From NCBI GenBank assembly GCA_024229395.1, contig JAAESM010000074.1, positions 221,183 through 285,182 of the forward strand: a stretch of 64,000 nt of DNA, in the 5' to 3' direction. How positions within the stretch are numbered: the stretch's first letter is position 1; the number at the start of each line of letters is the position of its first letter. The DNA is from Planctomycetota bacterium. Lineage in GTDB: Bacteria; Planctomycetota; UBA1135. The notes under the pieces are model-generated. The model did no database searches and was not told the origin of the DNA. It was given only the letters and a program-made list of their open reading frames with translations. The translations under genes were made by a program, and so were the position numbers. Positions 26,223 to 34,881 of this stretch are shown here, one piece after another.

Positions 26223-26530
26223 TTAAGGGGTGGGGTGGCACTTATTACACGCCACCATCTCGCCCTTGGTGTAGTAGCGCCATTGGTTTTGGCGATCCGT
26301 GAATGATTGTTCAGGAAGTAACTCTGATCGACCAATTCGGCTTCTTGTTTCGCGAGAGCTTGTGGAGAATAAGCTGGAGCAGCGGAAAGTGACTTGACCC
26401 GATACCCCCGCTCGGTAAGCGCATCGAGCAAGATCTCACGCTCCCTTTTTGGCATGACCTCACTCCAGAGATCCACCAAATACGGGATGGACATTCTTTG
26501 GAACTCATTCCGAAGGTCCTCTTCCTCCAC
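26223..26530 (-). pseudogene. Possible small gene, frameshifted
   Basis: This fills the 336-bp gap between the cyclase-fold and phosphatase-fold genes. A GTG at 26530, 14 bp after the upstream stop, opens a plausible helical peptide (MSIPYLVDLWSEVMPKRERE...LLDALTERG), but this frame then runs on antisense into the cyclase gene. Another frame of the same strand ends at 26223 with WRYYTKGEMVACNKCHPTP, which looks like a CxxCH C-terminus. The two may be one gene with an indel near 26320. Support is weak and no family is recognised. Confidence 0.3.
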
Positions 26531-26544
26531 CCAATCGCGAATTT

Positions 26545-28224
26545 CTATAAGTACCCTAGCCCCTTCAACGATTCCTCAACGCGCTTGGATTCCTCGTCGG
26601 ACCAAGTGCTGCCATCTGCTACGCCGAGTTGAATCTCTTCATCGCTGTAGCGTGGGGCGTTTTCGCTGAGCCACTGTGAGTCGAGCGCTTCGGCCTGGAC
26701 CTTGCCTTCCATCCATTTTGGAATCTCTTCCCCCGCCATATGCAGCAAGGTCGGCAGGCTGTCTTGGATGTGCATGCCTTCGCAGACCGAACCGGATTGG
26801 GTTGGGCAACTCGGGCCACCTGCAACGGCGAAGATTCCATCCATGCGGTGCGTGCCGGACACGGCTGCGTATTTGCGTCGGCCGAAGTGTGTCTTGGCAT
26901 CGAGGTCCTCCTTGGGAAGACAAGCCAGACCTTGCATCATGAATTGAATATCCGGCGCGGTCTGCAAGTATTCGCCGGTGTAACAATCCTTCGACACGAT
27001 GGCATCATCCACCGCCAACTCGTTATCGAGCGGATCACGCAGCTTGCGTAACTTGGCAATGACTTCCTGTTCGAGTGCTTCGCGTTCGGCACCCGGCTCG
27101 ACGGTTCCATTCGGTTCGCGCCCCTTGATGTTCATGCACAAGCCATACATGGCGGCGAACACCTTGGTCTTCTTCCAATCGATGTCACGCTTATCTCGTT
27201 GCTTCTTATGTTTTGGGCGCGCCACCGGCAAACGCCTGATCGGGCCGGGCAGGATCTTGGCAACGAACCCGAGCCGCGCACGCCTTAGCGTGTCACTCAA
27301 GGTGGTCACTCCCAAGGTCCAGCGCGGGATCTTCTTGATGGTCAAATAACCCTCATCCTCGAGCCAACGATTGATGAAGAAGTCCGCCGAGAAGGTGCCG
27401 AAGCCATGGTCCGAAACCAACGAGACCACGCATTCTTCGCCGAGCAATTCACGGAAGCGGCCGACGGCTTCATCTGCCAAACGGTAGGCATCCTTGATCA
27501 CTTCACCGAAACGATCCTCGCCTTCCTGCGACCAGCCATCGTGGGTGCGGTCTTGGAACTTCCAAAAGTAATGCTGGCATCGGTCGGTGATCGACAATAC
27601 GCAGAAATAGAAATCGGTCGGATGGCGCCGCAGCCATTCCATCTTCAAATCCAAACGCTCGCGCTCCACCCGGAACAAGTCACTGCGCAACTTTTCGTAG
27701 CGGTCGAGATCCTCGGAGCCTGGCTCGTTCTTGCCGTCGTACTCAGCGTAGTTGATGTCCGGCTCGTAGTCCTTGCCGATGAACTCTTCCATCTCAGCCC
27801 ACGTGCCTTCTGGCCATGCACCGGCTTCACCCTTCAATGGCATTGGGATTCCAGAGACCATATAGCCATTCACTGGAAACGGCGGGTACGTCATAGGTAC
27901 TGCGAATCCGCCCGTGGTCCAACCGCGTCGCGACAGCAGGCTGAAGGCATCCATGCCAGCGAAGTTCTTCGAGTCGACCAGGCCAAGCTGATAAGTACCG
28001 ATTGTGCGATGCACGAAATGGTAGATGCCGTGCCGCCCTGGATTCACGCCCGTCATCATCGACACCCAGGCCGGTGGCGTGATCGGTGGGATGGTGGACT
28101 CGAGGTCTGCCGATGCACCTTCACGCAGCATGCGTGCGATGTGTGGCAACTCGCCATCAGCAATCATTGGCCGAATGATGCGATAAGTTGCGCCGTCGAT
28201 ACCAAGGATTGCGAGTCGAGTCAT
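26545..28224 (-). CDS. Alkaline-phosphatase-superfamily enzyme (type I phosphodiesterase/nucleotide pyrophosphatase)
   Basis: The 559-residue protein has no signal peptide. Active-site pieces of the PF01663-type fold are visible: RLAILGIDGATYRI (metal Asp), STIPPITPPAWVSMMTG (nucleophile Thr in the TPPAW motif), GVNPGRHGIYHF, and VSLVSDHGFGTF (metal Asp-His). Such enzymes cleave phosphodiesters or transfer phospho-head groups. It lies downstream of a CDP-alcohol-phosphatidyltransferase-like gene, 38 bp away on the same strand, so a lipid or sugar phosphodiester substrate is plausible; this is inference. Confidence 0.85.
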   Translation of the reverse strand: MTRLAILGIDGATYRIIRPMIADGELPHIARMLREGASADLESTIPPITPPAWVSMMTGVNPGRHGIYHFVHRTIGTYQLGLVDSKNFAGMDAFSLLSRRGWTTGGFAVPMTYPPFPVNGYMVSGIPMPLKGEAGAWPEGTWAEMEEFIGKDYEPDINYAEYDGKNEPGSEDLDRYEKLRSDLFRVERERLDLKMEWLRRHPTDFYFCVLSITDRCQHYFWKFQDRTHDGWSQEGEDRFGEVIKDAYRLADEAVGRFRELLGEECVVSLVSDHGFGTFSADFFINRWLEDEGYLTIKKIPRWTLGVTTLSDTLRRARLGFVAKILPGPIRRLPVARPKHKKQRDKRDIDWKKTKVFAAMYGLCMNIKGREPNGTVEPGAEREALEQEVIAKLRKLRDPLDNELAVDDAIVSKDCYTGEYLQTAPDIQFMMQGLACLPKEDLDAKTHFGRRKYAAVSGTHRMDGIFAVAGGPSCPTQSGSVCEGMHIQDSLPTLLHMAGEEIPKWMEGKVQAEALDSQWLSENAPRYSDEEIQLGVADGSTWSDEESKRVEESLKGLGYL

Positions 28225-28262
28225 GGCTTCAGGTAGGGGTGCTGGGCAACCCTTGGAGTAGC

Positions 28263-29066
28263 CTACAACAGACGCCCGCCGCCACGCTTCAACATCAGCA
28301 GCTTCAGCACGATGAAGCCAAGCCAGGCTGCGATGTGTAGACCACCGTAATAGATCACGAACCAGCTGGCATGGCCAGTGATTACGGTAACCACCAGGAC
28401 CACGGGTTGGATTCCTGAAGACTCCATCAAGTTCTCGCGCACGATGCGGCCGATGCGATGCTTGAATCGGAAGCTGGGATGGTCAGGGAGAATCTGTCCG
28501 ATCACCATCCTCATTGAGTCACTGGCGTTGCCATCCAGCATGGCGCTGAGCTGCTCGGCCGGGTGGGCCGTGGTGACCTCATCAATCGCGGAGCGGAACT
28601 GTAGATGAGCAGCCGGGGCGAATACACCGAGTAGCAGGACTTCCAAGCCCACATAGCCAAAGAGGTACAAGCCGATTGCCACCGAAGGCGCCAACAAGAC
28701 GATGTAGAAACTCTCCACCACTTTGGACAAGAAATGCCCAATCGAAGAAGGGCCCTTGAGGCGAGCCAGGCCGCCGTCGACAAGCTCGGCAAGCATGCCG
28801 ATCATGAACAACAACAGGGCTAGCTTCTGTTGCTCCGGACCGCCATTGATGAACAGGTAAGCGCCGCTGAAATAACCTGCAAGACCAATCACCGAGGCGA
28901 TGTCGCCGTTGATCCCCAGTAACGCCAGCAATCGAATGAGCGGCACCACTAAAGGTCTCAGCAGGATGTTCATCAACTGCGTTGACTGGTAGCGCCGCTT
29001 GGCACTCGGAAAGAGAGTTTCGCTCTCGTTACGGGCGGTGGCAGATTCCGCTTCGCCGTCTGACAT
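28263..29066 (-). CDS. CDP-alcohol phosphatidyltransferase-like protein with altered catalytic motif
   Basis: A 267-residue membrane protein with about six helices. The family signature D-x2-DG-x2-AR-x8-G-x3-D-x3-D is recognisable at ELVDGGLARLKGPSSIGH followed by FLSKVVE, but only the second Asp is kept; the other metal-binding or catalytic positions read Glu, Ser and Glu. DG and AR are retained. The enzyme may thus have changed metal use or lost transferase activity. It begins 2 bp after the BNR-protein stop. Family knowledge: members exchange CMP of a CDP-lipid for an alcohol head group at the inner membrane. Confidence 0.72.
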   Translation of the reverse strand: MSDGEAESATARNESETLFPSAKRRYQSTQLMNILLRPLVVPLIRLLALLGINGDIASVIGLAGYFSGAYLFINGGPEQQKLALLLFMIGMLAELVDGGLARLKGPSSIGHFLSKVVESFYIVLLAPSVAIGLYLFGYVGLEVLLLGVFAPAAHLQFRSAIDEVTTAHPAEQLSAMLDGNASDSMRMVIGQILPDHPSFRFKHRIGRIVRENLMESSGIQPVVLVVTVITGHASWFVIYYGGLHIAAWLGFIVLKLLMLKRGGGRLL

Positions 29067-29068
29067 GA

Positions 29069-30823
29069 TTAAGGCAGGATCGTGATTGGCACTAGATCCG
29101 TCAGCGCTCCGCGACCGTCACGTACGGCGCCAGCACTGATGGCAACGCAGTATAGGACGAAGTTGTCAGGAAGAGTCATCGGAATCACCAGCGATCCAGT
29201 TTGCCCAGTACCCGTCATGGAAACGGTGCCCTTGAAGGTCGAAAGGGTAGATGTCAGCGAGTAAGCCAAGTAGTTGTCGTCGGCGAGGCCGGAACGACGG
29301 CCATCAGGCAAGCGCCAAACACCAGGTGCAGCTGCGTACAGAACACCGAAATCCTCGTTGGCGTTAGTCAGCGGGTAGTACTTGATCTCAAAGCTCAGGT
29401 TGCTGCCCTTGGTCAAAGGACCAATAGGAATCAGCGTGTGCGGACGGTAACCACCGGCGTAAACATTCGAGGTTCCAAGGTCATCTGCATCCCAACCCAT
29501 GATGAAGTTGGAGAAGTTCTTGTTGTAGCTAATGCCACCCTTGCTGGTGGTCTGACCAGTGGTGGTGCTCACCTCAACCTGTGGATCGGCCCACGTCACG
29601 CCTTGGTCGAAGGACGAGATGCCCATCAGCTGACCCGTAGCGAGGTTGTTCCAGACAGCACCACAGTTGTCGTGGTGACCATCAAGGCCGAAGTTGACTG
29701 CGCCGCCAGAAGAGACCTGGAACTCGACCCAGCCAGTGGTGGCGAAGGTGTCGTTACCAGCGATAAAAGCCTCGGGGGTGCCGCTGCGATCGTCGACCCA
29801 GCCCACCATGAAAATCTGGCGGTTGAGCCAGACGTCGATCTCGGAAACGTTGTCCACGCCTGGGGTGTAGTTGCCGGCCATCTCATTGGTAAGCAGCCAA
29901 TCGATGCCATAGTTGTCGGAGCTGGTGAAGCGCGCCTCGAAGGTTCCGGTTCCTGCGCGGTCATCCATCCAGCCAACGATGTACCAAGGACCAGCAATGC
30001 TGAGGTCCAAATCGCCGTTTGCGCTGCCGTCGACGTCGTTCAAACGCTGGTCCATTGCACGCCAAGTCACTCCTGCATCCATACTCTGCTGAGCATAGAC
30101 GTCGTAGTTGCCGTTGCCGAGTAGGCGGTTGTCCTGCCAAACCACGAACAAGTCAGCTTCCTTACGACGGATGTCGATCGAGACGTTGGCCACATCTCCA
30201 GTGCCTGCAGCCAAACCCGCTGGCAGGTGAATCGCGGTCGTGAAGTTAATCGCACCATCTTCCGATGCCGTGAAGTACAGCGACTCGTCGCTGGTTCCGG
30301 GACGGGTGGTTGCGGTCACGAAGTACACACGGTTGAAGGTGTTGCTGGCACGTGGGCTCACGCGCATCGCCCATTGATCGACGGTGCCGACGCCAACGGC
30401 CTCACCTTTATCGACCAACTGCTCACCTTGCCAAGTGACGCCGCCGTCGTTCGAGTGGTTCATGTAGATCTCGACGTTGCCGTTACGGGTATCCGACCAG
30501 GCGATGTAAATCGTTTCACCGAATACGTAGATGCCATCGGCCTGAGTGGTCTTGCTCGAGCCGGTAGTGTCCTGGTCGACCCGCATTGCCGCTGGCCATT
30601 CCAAGCCACGGTCGTTGGAGATCGCGACCCAGATTTCATCGCCACCGCTGACATCCTTGTCAACGAAAGCAATCGCCGAGAGCTCGTCACGGCAATCCGC
30701 CACTGGACCGAAGGAGTCGGTGGCTGGTGTGGGGTCTAAGAGGACAGCGTCACGCGCGTTCTGAGCCGCCAAAGGTGCGGACAGCGCGAAGATGGAGATC
30801 AATGCAAGGTAGGGACGAATCAT
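29069..30823 (-). CDS. Exported BNR/Asp-box beta-propeller protein
   Basis: The 584-residue protein has a signal peptide (MIRPYLALISIFALSAPLAAQ). Asp-box repeats of the S-x-D-x-G-x-x-W type recur: SNDRGLEW, SNDGGVTW, SMDAGVTW and SFDQGVTW, pointing to a sialidase-type six-bladed propeller (residues about 40-450). The sialidase Arg triad cannot be assigned, so enzymatic activity is uncertain. The last about 110 residues form a beta-sandwich module starting GPLTKGSNLSFEIKY, resembling C-terminal domains of other planctomycete exported proteins. It is 2 bp upstream of the CDP-alcohol transferase-like gene. Confidence 0.78.
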   Translation of the reverse strand: MIRPYLALISIFALSAPLAAQNARDAVLLDPTPATDSFGPVADCRDELSAIAFVDKDVSGGDEIWVAISNDRGLEWPAAMRVDQDTTGSSKTTQADGIYVFGETIYIAWSDTRNGNVEIYMNHSNDGGVTWQGEQLVDKGEAVGVGTVDQWAMRVSPRASNTFNRVYFVTATTRPGTSDESLYFTASEDGAINFTTAIHLPAGLAAGTGDVANVSIDIRRKEADLFVVWQDNRLLGNGNYDVYAQQSMDAGVTWRAMDQRLNDVDGSANGDLDLSIAGPWYIVGWMDDRAGTGTFEARFTSSDNYGIDWLLTNEMAGNYTPGVDNVSEIDVWLNRQIFMVGWVDDRSGTPEAFIAGNDTFATTGWVEFQVSSGGAVNFGLDGHHDNCGAVWNNLATGQLMGISSFDQGVTWADPQVEVSTTTGQTTSKGGISYNKNFSNFIMGWDADDLGTSNVYAGGYRPHTLIPIGPLTKGSNLSFEIKYYPLTNANEDFGVLYAAAPGVWRLPDGRRSGLADDNYLAYSLTSTLSTFKGTVSMTGTGQTGSLVIPMTLPDNFVLYCVAISAGAVRDGRGALTDLVPITILP

Positions 30824-30852
30824 GCAGGAACCGGATTAACACGAGACAACCG

Positions 30853-30872
30853 CTGTGCTGGGGAGAGCACAG
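30853..30872. other. 7-bp hairpin upstream of the BNR gene
   Basis: CTGTGCT and AGCACAG (30853-30859 / 30866-30872) pair around a six-base loop, 30 bp upstream of the BNR gene start. There is no T-tract, so it may be a 5'-UTR structure or operator. The interval 30824-30967 shows no gene. Confidence 0.3.
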
Positions 30873-30967
30873 ACTGTGTGGGAGTAGGACATTAAAAAAT
30901 ACCCATCGGTTCCACAATTTCCGGGCTTTTTAGGTTCTCGCATTGTGGGAAACCTGTGGATTACAAC

Positions 30968-31669
30968 CTATTGATGTTGTGGCAGATTTCCAGGTCCATT
31001 TATGCCGTCAAAATCATAACCGAACATCGCAATATCGTCGGCGAAATAGTCCCCCACCAGCTGGCGAGTATGGTCATTAAAGTACTGTCGGTAGTCTTTT
31101 TCTCGACCCGGAGAGGCGTTCTCGTGCGGGGCCTTTTCGAAGGGAATCCCTAGATGCCCACAGATCTGTACTAAATCGTCGTCGAGGTGTTCGAGCCTGC
31201 CGACATAATCCACGATGATGTTGCCTTGCTCATCCGTCAGCCAGTCCGACAGGCGAGCTGGCTTCTGCGCGATGGCCCACTCGATGTACTCATCGAACTC
31301 CATGCTCATGGCCTTTTGATGCAGTGGATGCTGCACCAGGTGCCGCAGATAGAAGTAGGTGCTGACCGCCCAGTCGTAGGGATTGCGCACGAACACGAAG
31401 GAGTGGTACTTGGCGTACTTCTTGGCGCCGAGCTTGTTGCGCGCATCGATGGCCTTGGCGAACTTGTGGAAACCGGTGATGTGCTTCAGGCCGTTGTGGT
31501 CCAAACCGATCTTGCGGTTGACCTTCATGATGACCTTCTTCGCCAATCCCGGTGCGAAGGCAGCCTTCTCGCGCAACCTTGCATAAGGAAGAAAAACCTT
31601 CATCACCGACGTACCTGCCGTCTTGTAGATGTGAATGAAGATGAATTTTTTCTTGTTGGACATCAACAT
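30968..31669 (-). CDS. Sulfotransferase family protein
   Basis: The 233-residue cytoplasmic protein has the PAPS-binding elements of the Sulfotransfer_2 group: FIFIHIYKTAGTSVMKVFL (5'-phosphosulfate loop, H-x-x-K-T-A-G-T-S) near residue 10 and SFVFVRNPYDWAVSTYFYL (3'-phosphate loop with Arg and Ser) near residue 90. It would transfer sulfate from PAPS to a glycan, lipid or protein. An in-frame ATG two codons later is equally possible. It lies 2 bp after the CarS-like gene and ends the tight operon 31.0-39.2 kb. Confidence 0.85.
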   Translation of the reverse strand: MLMSNKKKFIFIHIYKTAGTSVMKVFLPYARLREKAAFAPGLAKKVIMKVNRKIGLDHNGLKHITGFHKFAKAIDARNKLGAKKYAKYHSFVFVRNPYDWAVSTYFYLRHLVQHPLHQKAMSMEFDEYIEWAIAQKPARLSDWLTDEQGNIIVDYVGRLEHLDDDLVQICGHLGIPFEKAPHENASPGREKDYRQYFNDHTRQLVGDYFADDIAMFGYDFDGINGPGNLPQHQ

Positions 31670-31671
31670 GT

Positions 31672-32244
31672 CTAAATTATCCTATCGCGCAACCCGGCCA
31701 GGCCGAGCAGCATGTTAATCAGTAAGTGAACAGCAGTGCCGAGGATTATCATCCACAGCGCGATGTCGAAAGGGACACCGAGGGCAAGCCAAGCGATCAA
31801 GCTGCAGCCGATGGCTGAATCCGCTTGATCCATTAGGGAAAGGAGCACGCTGCGCAATCCTGCCGAGCCACCTTCCCCGGGTGCGATACCAGCGCGACGT
31901 TTGAGAAAGGAATTGGGTAATTCAGAAATCGCATAAGCGATCCCCCACCACAATCCAGCTTGCCACCAAGCAATGGTGGAATAATCCACGTAGTTGTAGT
32001 CAGACAAATCAGGGGAGCGCGATTCCACCATGGCGTGCAAGCCGGCACTCAATGCCGTGGCGGCAAGGATCACCACGATGCCGCGCCAAGTCTTATGGTC
32101 ACCGAAGATGCGTTTGCCGTTCCAGCTGCGGCCGCCATCGATCGGGATCGCCAGGAACTGCAACCACTTGGCACGCACCACCATCATGTGCAAGATGCCG
32201 CCGCCGGCGACGGGCAAGATGGTGTAGAGAATCTTGAGGATCAT
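31672..32244 (-). CDS. CarS-like CTP:lipid cytidylyltransferase (CDP-archaeol synthase family)
   Basis: A 190-residue protein with about five membrane helices. The diagnostic CarS/PF01864 stretch is present near residues 33-54: IPIDGGRSWNGKRIFGDHKT followed by WRG, and the second motif ELPNSFLKRRAGI lies near 110. In archaea, and in some bacteria, this family uses CTP to activate a phosphorylated glycerolipid to the CDP form. Gene start overlaps the dikinase stop by 4 bp. With a lipid kinase in the same operon, it points to activation of a non-standard lipid. Confidence 0.8.
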   Translation of the reverse strand: MILKILYTILPVAGGGILHMMVVRAKWLQFLAIPIDGGRSWNGKRIFGDHKTWRGIVVILAATALSAGLHAMVESRSPDLSDYNYVDYSTIAWWQAGLWWGIAYAISELPNSFLKRRAGIAPGEGGSAGLRSVLLSLMDQADSAIGCSLIAWLALGVPFDIALWMIILGTAVHLLINMLLGLAGLRDRII

Positions 32245-34829
32245 GCCAACTCCTCGGCGCTCAAGCGCACCACACGACCATTGTCGCCATCGACCAGGAT
32301 GCGTTCGCCGTCTTGGATGGTCTGGGTGGCACCGGATACAGCAAGCACTGCCGGAAATCCATATTCACGTGCGATCACCGCAGCGTGACTGAGGACTCCA
32401 CCGGTCTCAGTGACCACGGCACCAAGTCCCGCGAAGGAAGATGTCCAACCGGGATCGGTAAACCGCGTGACCAAGACATCGCCGGCTTCCAGTCGACCGA
32501 CTTCTTCGACCGAAGCGAGCACGCGTGCGGTCCCTTCAAAACTTCCGCCGGAACCGCCGATACCGCTGAGGACTCCAGAATCACTGATTAGAGGCGTTTC
32601 TCCGCCACTTGCCAACCAACGCGAACCGATCTCATCGGGGTTATGGAAGTCGCGGAAGCCTAGGTAGTAGCAACGGTTCTTGCCAATGATTTCGCAAGCT
32701 TGCTCATTGCTCAACTCCTTGCGCGCCATCGCCAACACTTGATCCAAGTCCAGGAAGAACACGTCTTCTTGATCATCGAACGCTCCAGCCTCCAGTTGAC
32801 GCTTGCCGAATTCCAACGCCCACAAGCGCACAGTGGCATACATGCGCGTAGAGTGCATGCGCATCTCTTCGCGCCACCACAACAACTCACGCACGGTCTT
32901 CAAGCGTGCGTCGAAAGACTTGTGCCTGCGTGAACTCAACCCCGGAACCCAAGTGTTCATCAACTGCTTGCATTGCTGCACAGCATGATCGAATGCACTA
33001 CGCTGACGTGTCTCGGCATCGGCCACCGTTGCACCGGCACATTGTGCAGTGGAACCTTCCGAAACCAAAGCGCGCCGCATCGATTCGAACAGCGGACGTG
33101 GATTCTCTGACCAACGCGGCATGCGGATCTCCAAGGTGGCTGGTGCCATCCATCCCCATCGCTGCAAGTAGGCGTGAATCAATTTCGAGCCGGGGAAATC
33201 ATTCCCACTTCTGTAAGCGGCGGTCAGGTCTTCGACCGACTGTTGCGCGAATGCTTGTGCACTTCCGTCGGCACGCATCTTTTGAAGCATCTGTGCTTCT
33301 TCACGCGTGGGCCGCAAGTGACTGAGGTCATGCAAGCCACCCATCAGTGCCAAGGAATCAAGTCGTCCATCTGCTGACTTCTTGGCGAGCGCATCGAGCT
33401 TCTCCTGGAACAAGGTCTGCGCGTTGGAGTTGTCGTAGATGGTGCGGAAGTAATCAGTCTCGCACTGCACATACTCCTGCTCCAACAGCCGCTGCAGGCT
33501 CTGACGGAACTCTTCGTCAGATAGCGCCGCGCGATCGATCGATTCCCAATTCGAGAGTGATTGATCCCATGCGACTGCCAGTTTCGGATTCACCTCCAAG
33601 CGGTGCGCGAAGGATTTCGCCAAACGGCTCAACACGCGCAAGCCGAACACGATCGACTTCGGCGACAAGGAAGTGGTGACGCCATCGCCTTCATAACCGA
33701 CACGGATGCCAAGGTCTTCGTCGAAGCTGCGCTCCTTGAAACCGGGCAAGCTGGTCAGTCGTTGCTTGACCAGGCCGGCATTCCAATAGGGTCGACCGAA
33801 GGCGACCATGTACCAGTCCTGATCCTCAGGCTGCAGCGACACCAAGGCCACTTGATCCAGATACTCCGGCATCGAGGTGGAGAATACGCGGTCGTAGAGA
33901 GCGGCCATGAACGGCGTGCACACGGATGCACTCACGCCACCATCCTTGAAGTCGGCGGTGGTCCACTCGCCTTGGAAGCCACTAGTGCCGACACTGGTCA
34001 CGGCGCGCGATTGCACCAGCCAAATCTTGCCATCCTGCTCAGCCCACTCCACATCAACCGGCCGACCAAAGGCGGCTTGCACTTCCGCCACGGTTTGGGC
34101 CAGGTCCGCCACCTGTTCTGAACTCAAAATCGGTGCTGCAGGGTCTGCCTCTAGGCGATCGGTTTCCACCCCACGTTTCCACGAATAGCGGTAGCGATCG
34201 GGGTCGATTTGGCCGGATACAAGTTCATCGCCTAGTCCGGGGCAAGCTTCAATCAGGATTTCATCATCGGTGCCGGCAATCGGATCGACCGAAAAAGCCA
34301 CTCCGGCGCAGCGAGCATCGACCATCTGCTGCACGATCACGGCCATAGTCAACTCCGGCACGGTGCGGTCATTCTGGTGGCAGTACTCGTAGACCCGCTC
34401 GGTGAACATCGATGCCCAGCATTTGCGCACGCCCATCTGCACCTGGCCGAAATCCTTCAGCTCCAGATAGCTCTCGTACTGACCGGCGAAAGATGCATCG
34501 GCCAAGTCCTCAAGGGTGCCCGAAGAACGCGTAGCGACTTCGCCGCCAGCCAAAACCGGTGCGGTTAGCTGCTCAAGCTTGGCCTCCATGCCACTAGGCC
34601 AAGGCGCCGACAGAATCTGCTCGCGAATGGTGCTCAGGCCATGGTGGTCACCGAACTCCGGGTGCACCAAGCCGTTGCCGCGCAAGAACTCCTGCAACCA
34701 AGCGGCCGGCACCACTGTCCACGGCGGCACTTCGAAACCACCATCCGCCAACCACGCCAACGATGCAGCCTTGCCACCAACAATGGCGAGATCACGAAAG
34801 TCGTCGGGGTTCACTTCCAGCGTTTTCAT
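32241..34829 (-). CDS. PEP-synthase / rifampicin-phosphotransferase-like dikinase
   Basis: This 862-residue protein has an N-terminal ATP-grasp-like PPDK_N domain (GGKAASLAWLADGGFEVPPW; ATRSSGTLEDLADASFAGQY; MVDARCAGVAFSVDP), a variable helical middle (about 330-730) and a C-terminal phosphohistidine swivel domain (GGVLSHAAVIAREYGFPAVL, catalytic His near 815). The PEP/pyruvate TIM barrel of true PEP synthase is absent. Length and domain order match rifampicin phosphotransferases, in which the middle domain binds the acceptor. In this lipid-like operon the acceptor may be something other than rifampicin; that is inference. Confidence 0.85.
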   Translation of the reverse strand: MKTLEVNPDDFRDLAIVGGKAASLAWLADGGFEVPPWTVVPAAWLQEFLRGNGLVHPEFGDHHGLSTIREQILSAPWPSGMEAKLEQLTAPVLAGGEVATRSSGTLEDLADASFAGQYESYLELKDFGQVQMGVRKCWASMFTERVYEYCHQNDRTVPELTMAVIVQQMVDARCAGVAFSVDPIAGTDDEILIEACPGLGDELVSGQIDPDRYRYSWKRGVETDRLEADPAAPILSSEQVADLAQTVAEVQAAFGRPVDVEWAEQDGKIWLVQSRAVTSVGTSGFQGEWTTADFKDGGVSASVCTPFMAALYDRVFSTSMPEYLDQVALVSLQPEDQDWYMVAFGRPYWNAGLVKQRLTSLPGFKERSFDEDLGIRVGYEGDGVTTSLSPKSIVFGLRVLSRLAKSFAHRLEVNPKLAVAWDQSLSNWESIDRAALSDEEFRQSLQRLLEQEYVQCETDYFRTIYDNSNAQTLFQEKLDALAKKSADGRLDSLALMGGLHDLSHLRPTREEAQMLQKMRADGSAQAFAQQSVEDLTAAYRSGNDFPGSKLIHAYLQRWGWMAPATLEIRMPRWSENPRPLFESMRRALVSEGSTAQCAGATVADAETRQRSAFDHAVQQCKQLMNTWVPGLSSRRHKSFDARLKTVRELLWWREEMRMHSTRMYATVRLWALEFGKRQLEAGAFDDQEDVFFLDLDQVLAMARKELSNEQACEIIGKNRCYYLGFRDFHNPDEIGSRWLASGGETPLISDSGVLSGIGGSGGSFEGTARVLASVEEVGRLEAGDVLVTRFTDPGWTSSFAGLGAVVTETGGVLSHAAVIAREYGFPAVLAVSGATQTIQDGERILVDGDNGRVVRLSAEELA

Positions 34830-34881
34830 TTGGGAGAGTTAGGTGAAATCACTCGCGGCCCTGAGGCCTAAACCCCAAGAT

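Noticed and set aside
29201..30124. Plus-strand frame of 307 codons over the BNR gene
   Set aside because: Antisense of Asp-box repeats; Val-rich composition arises from the repeat codons.
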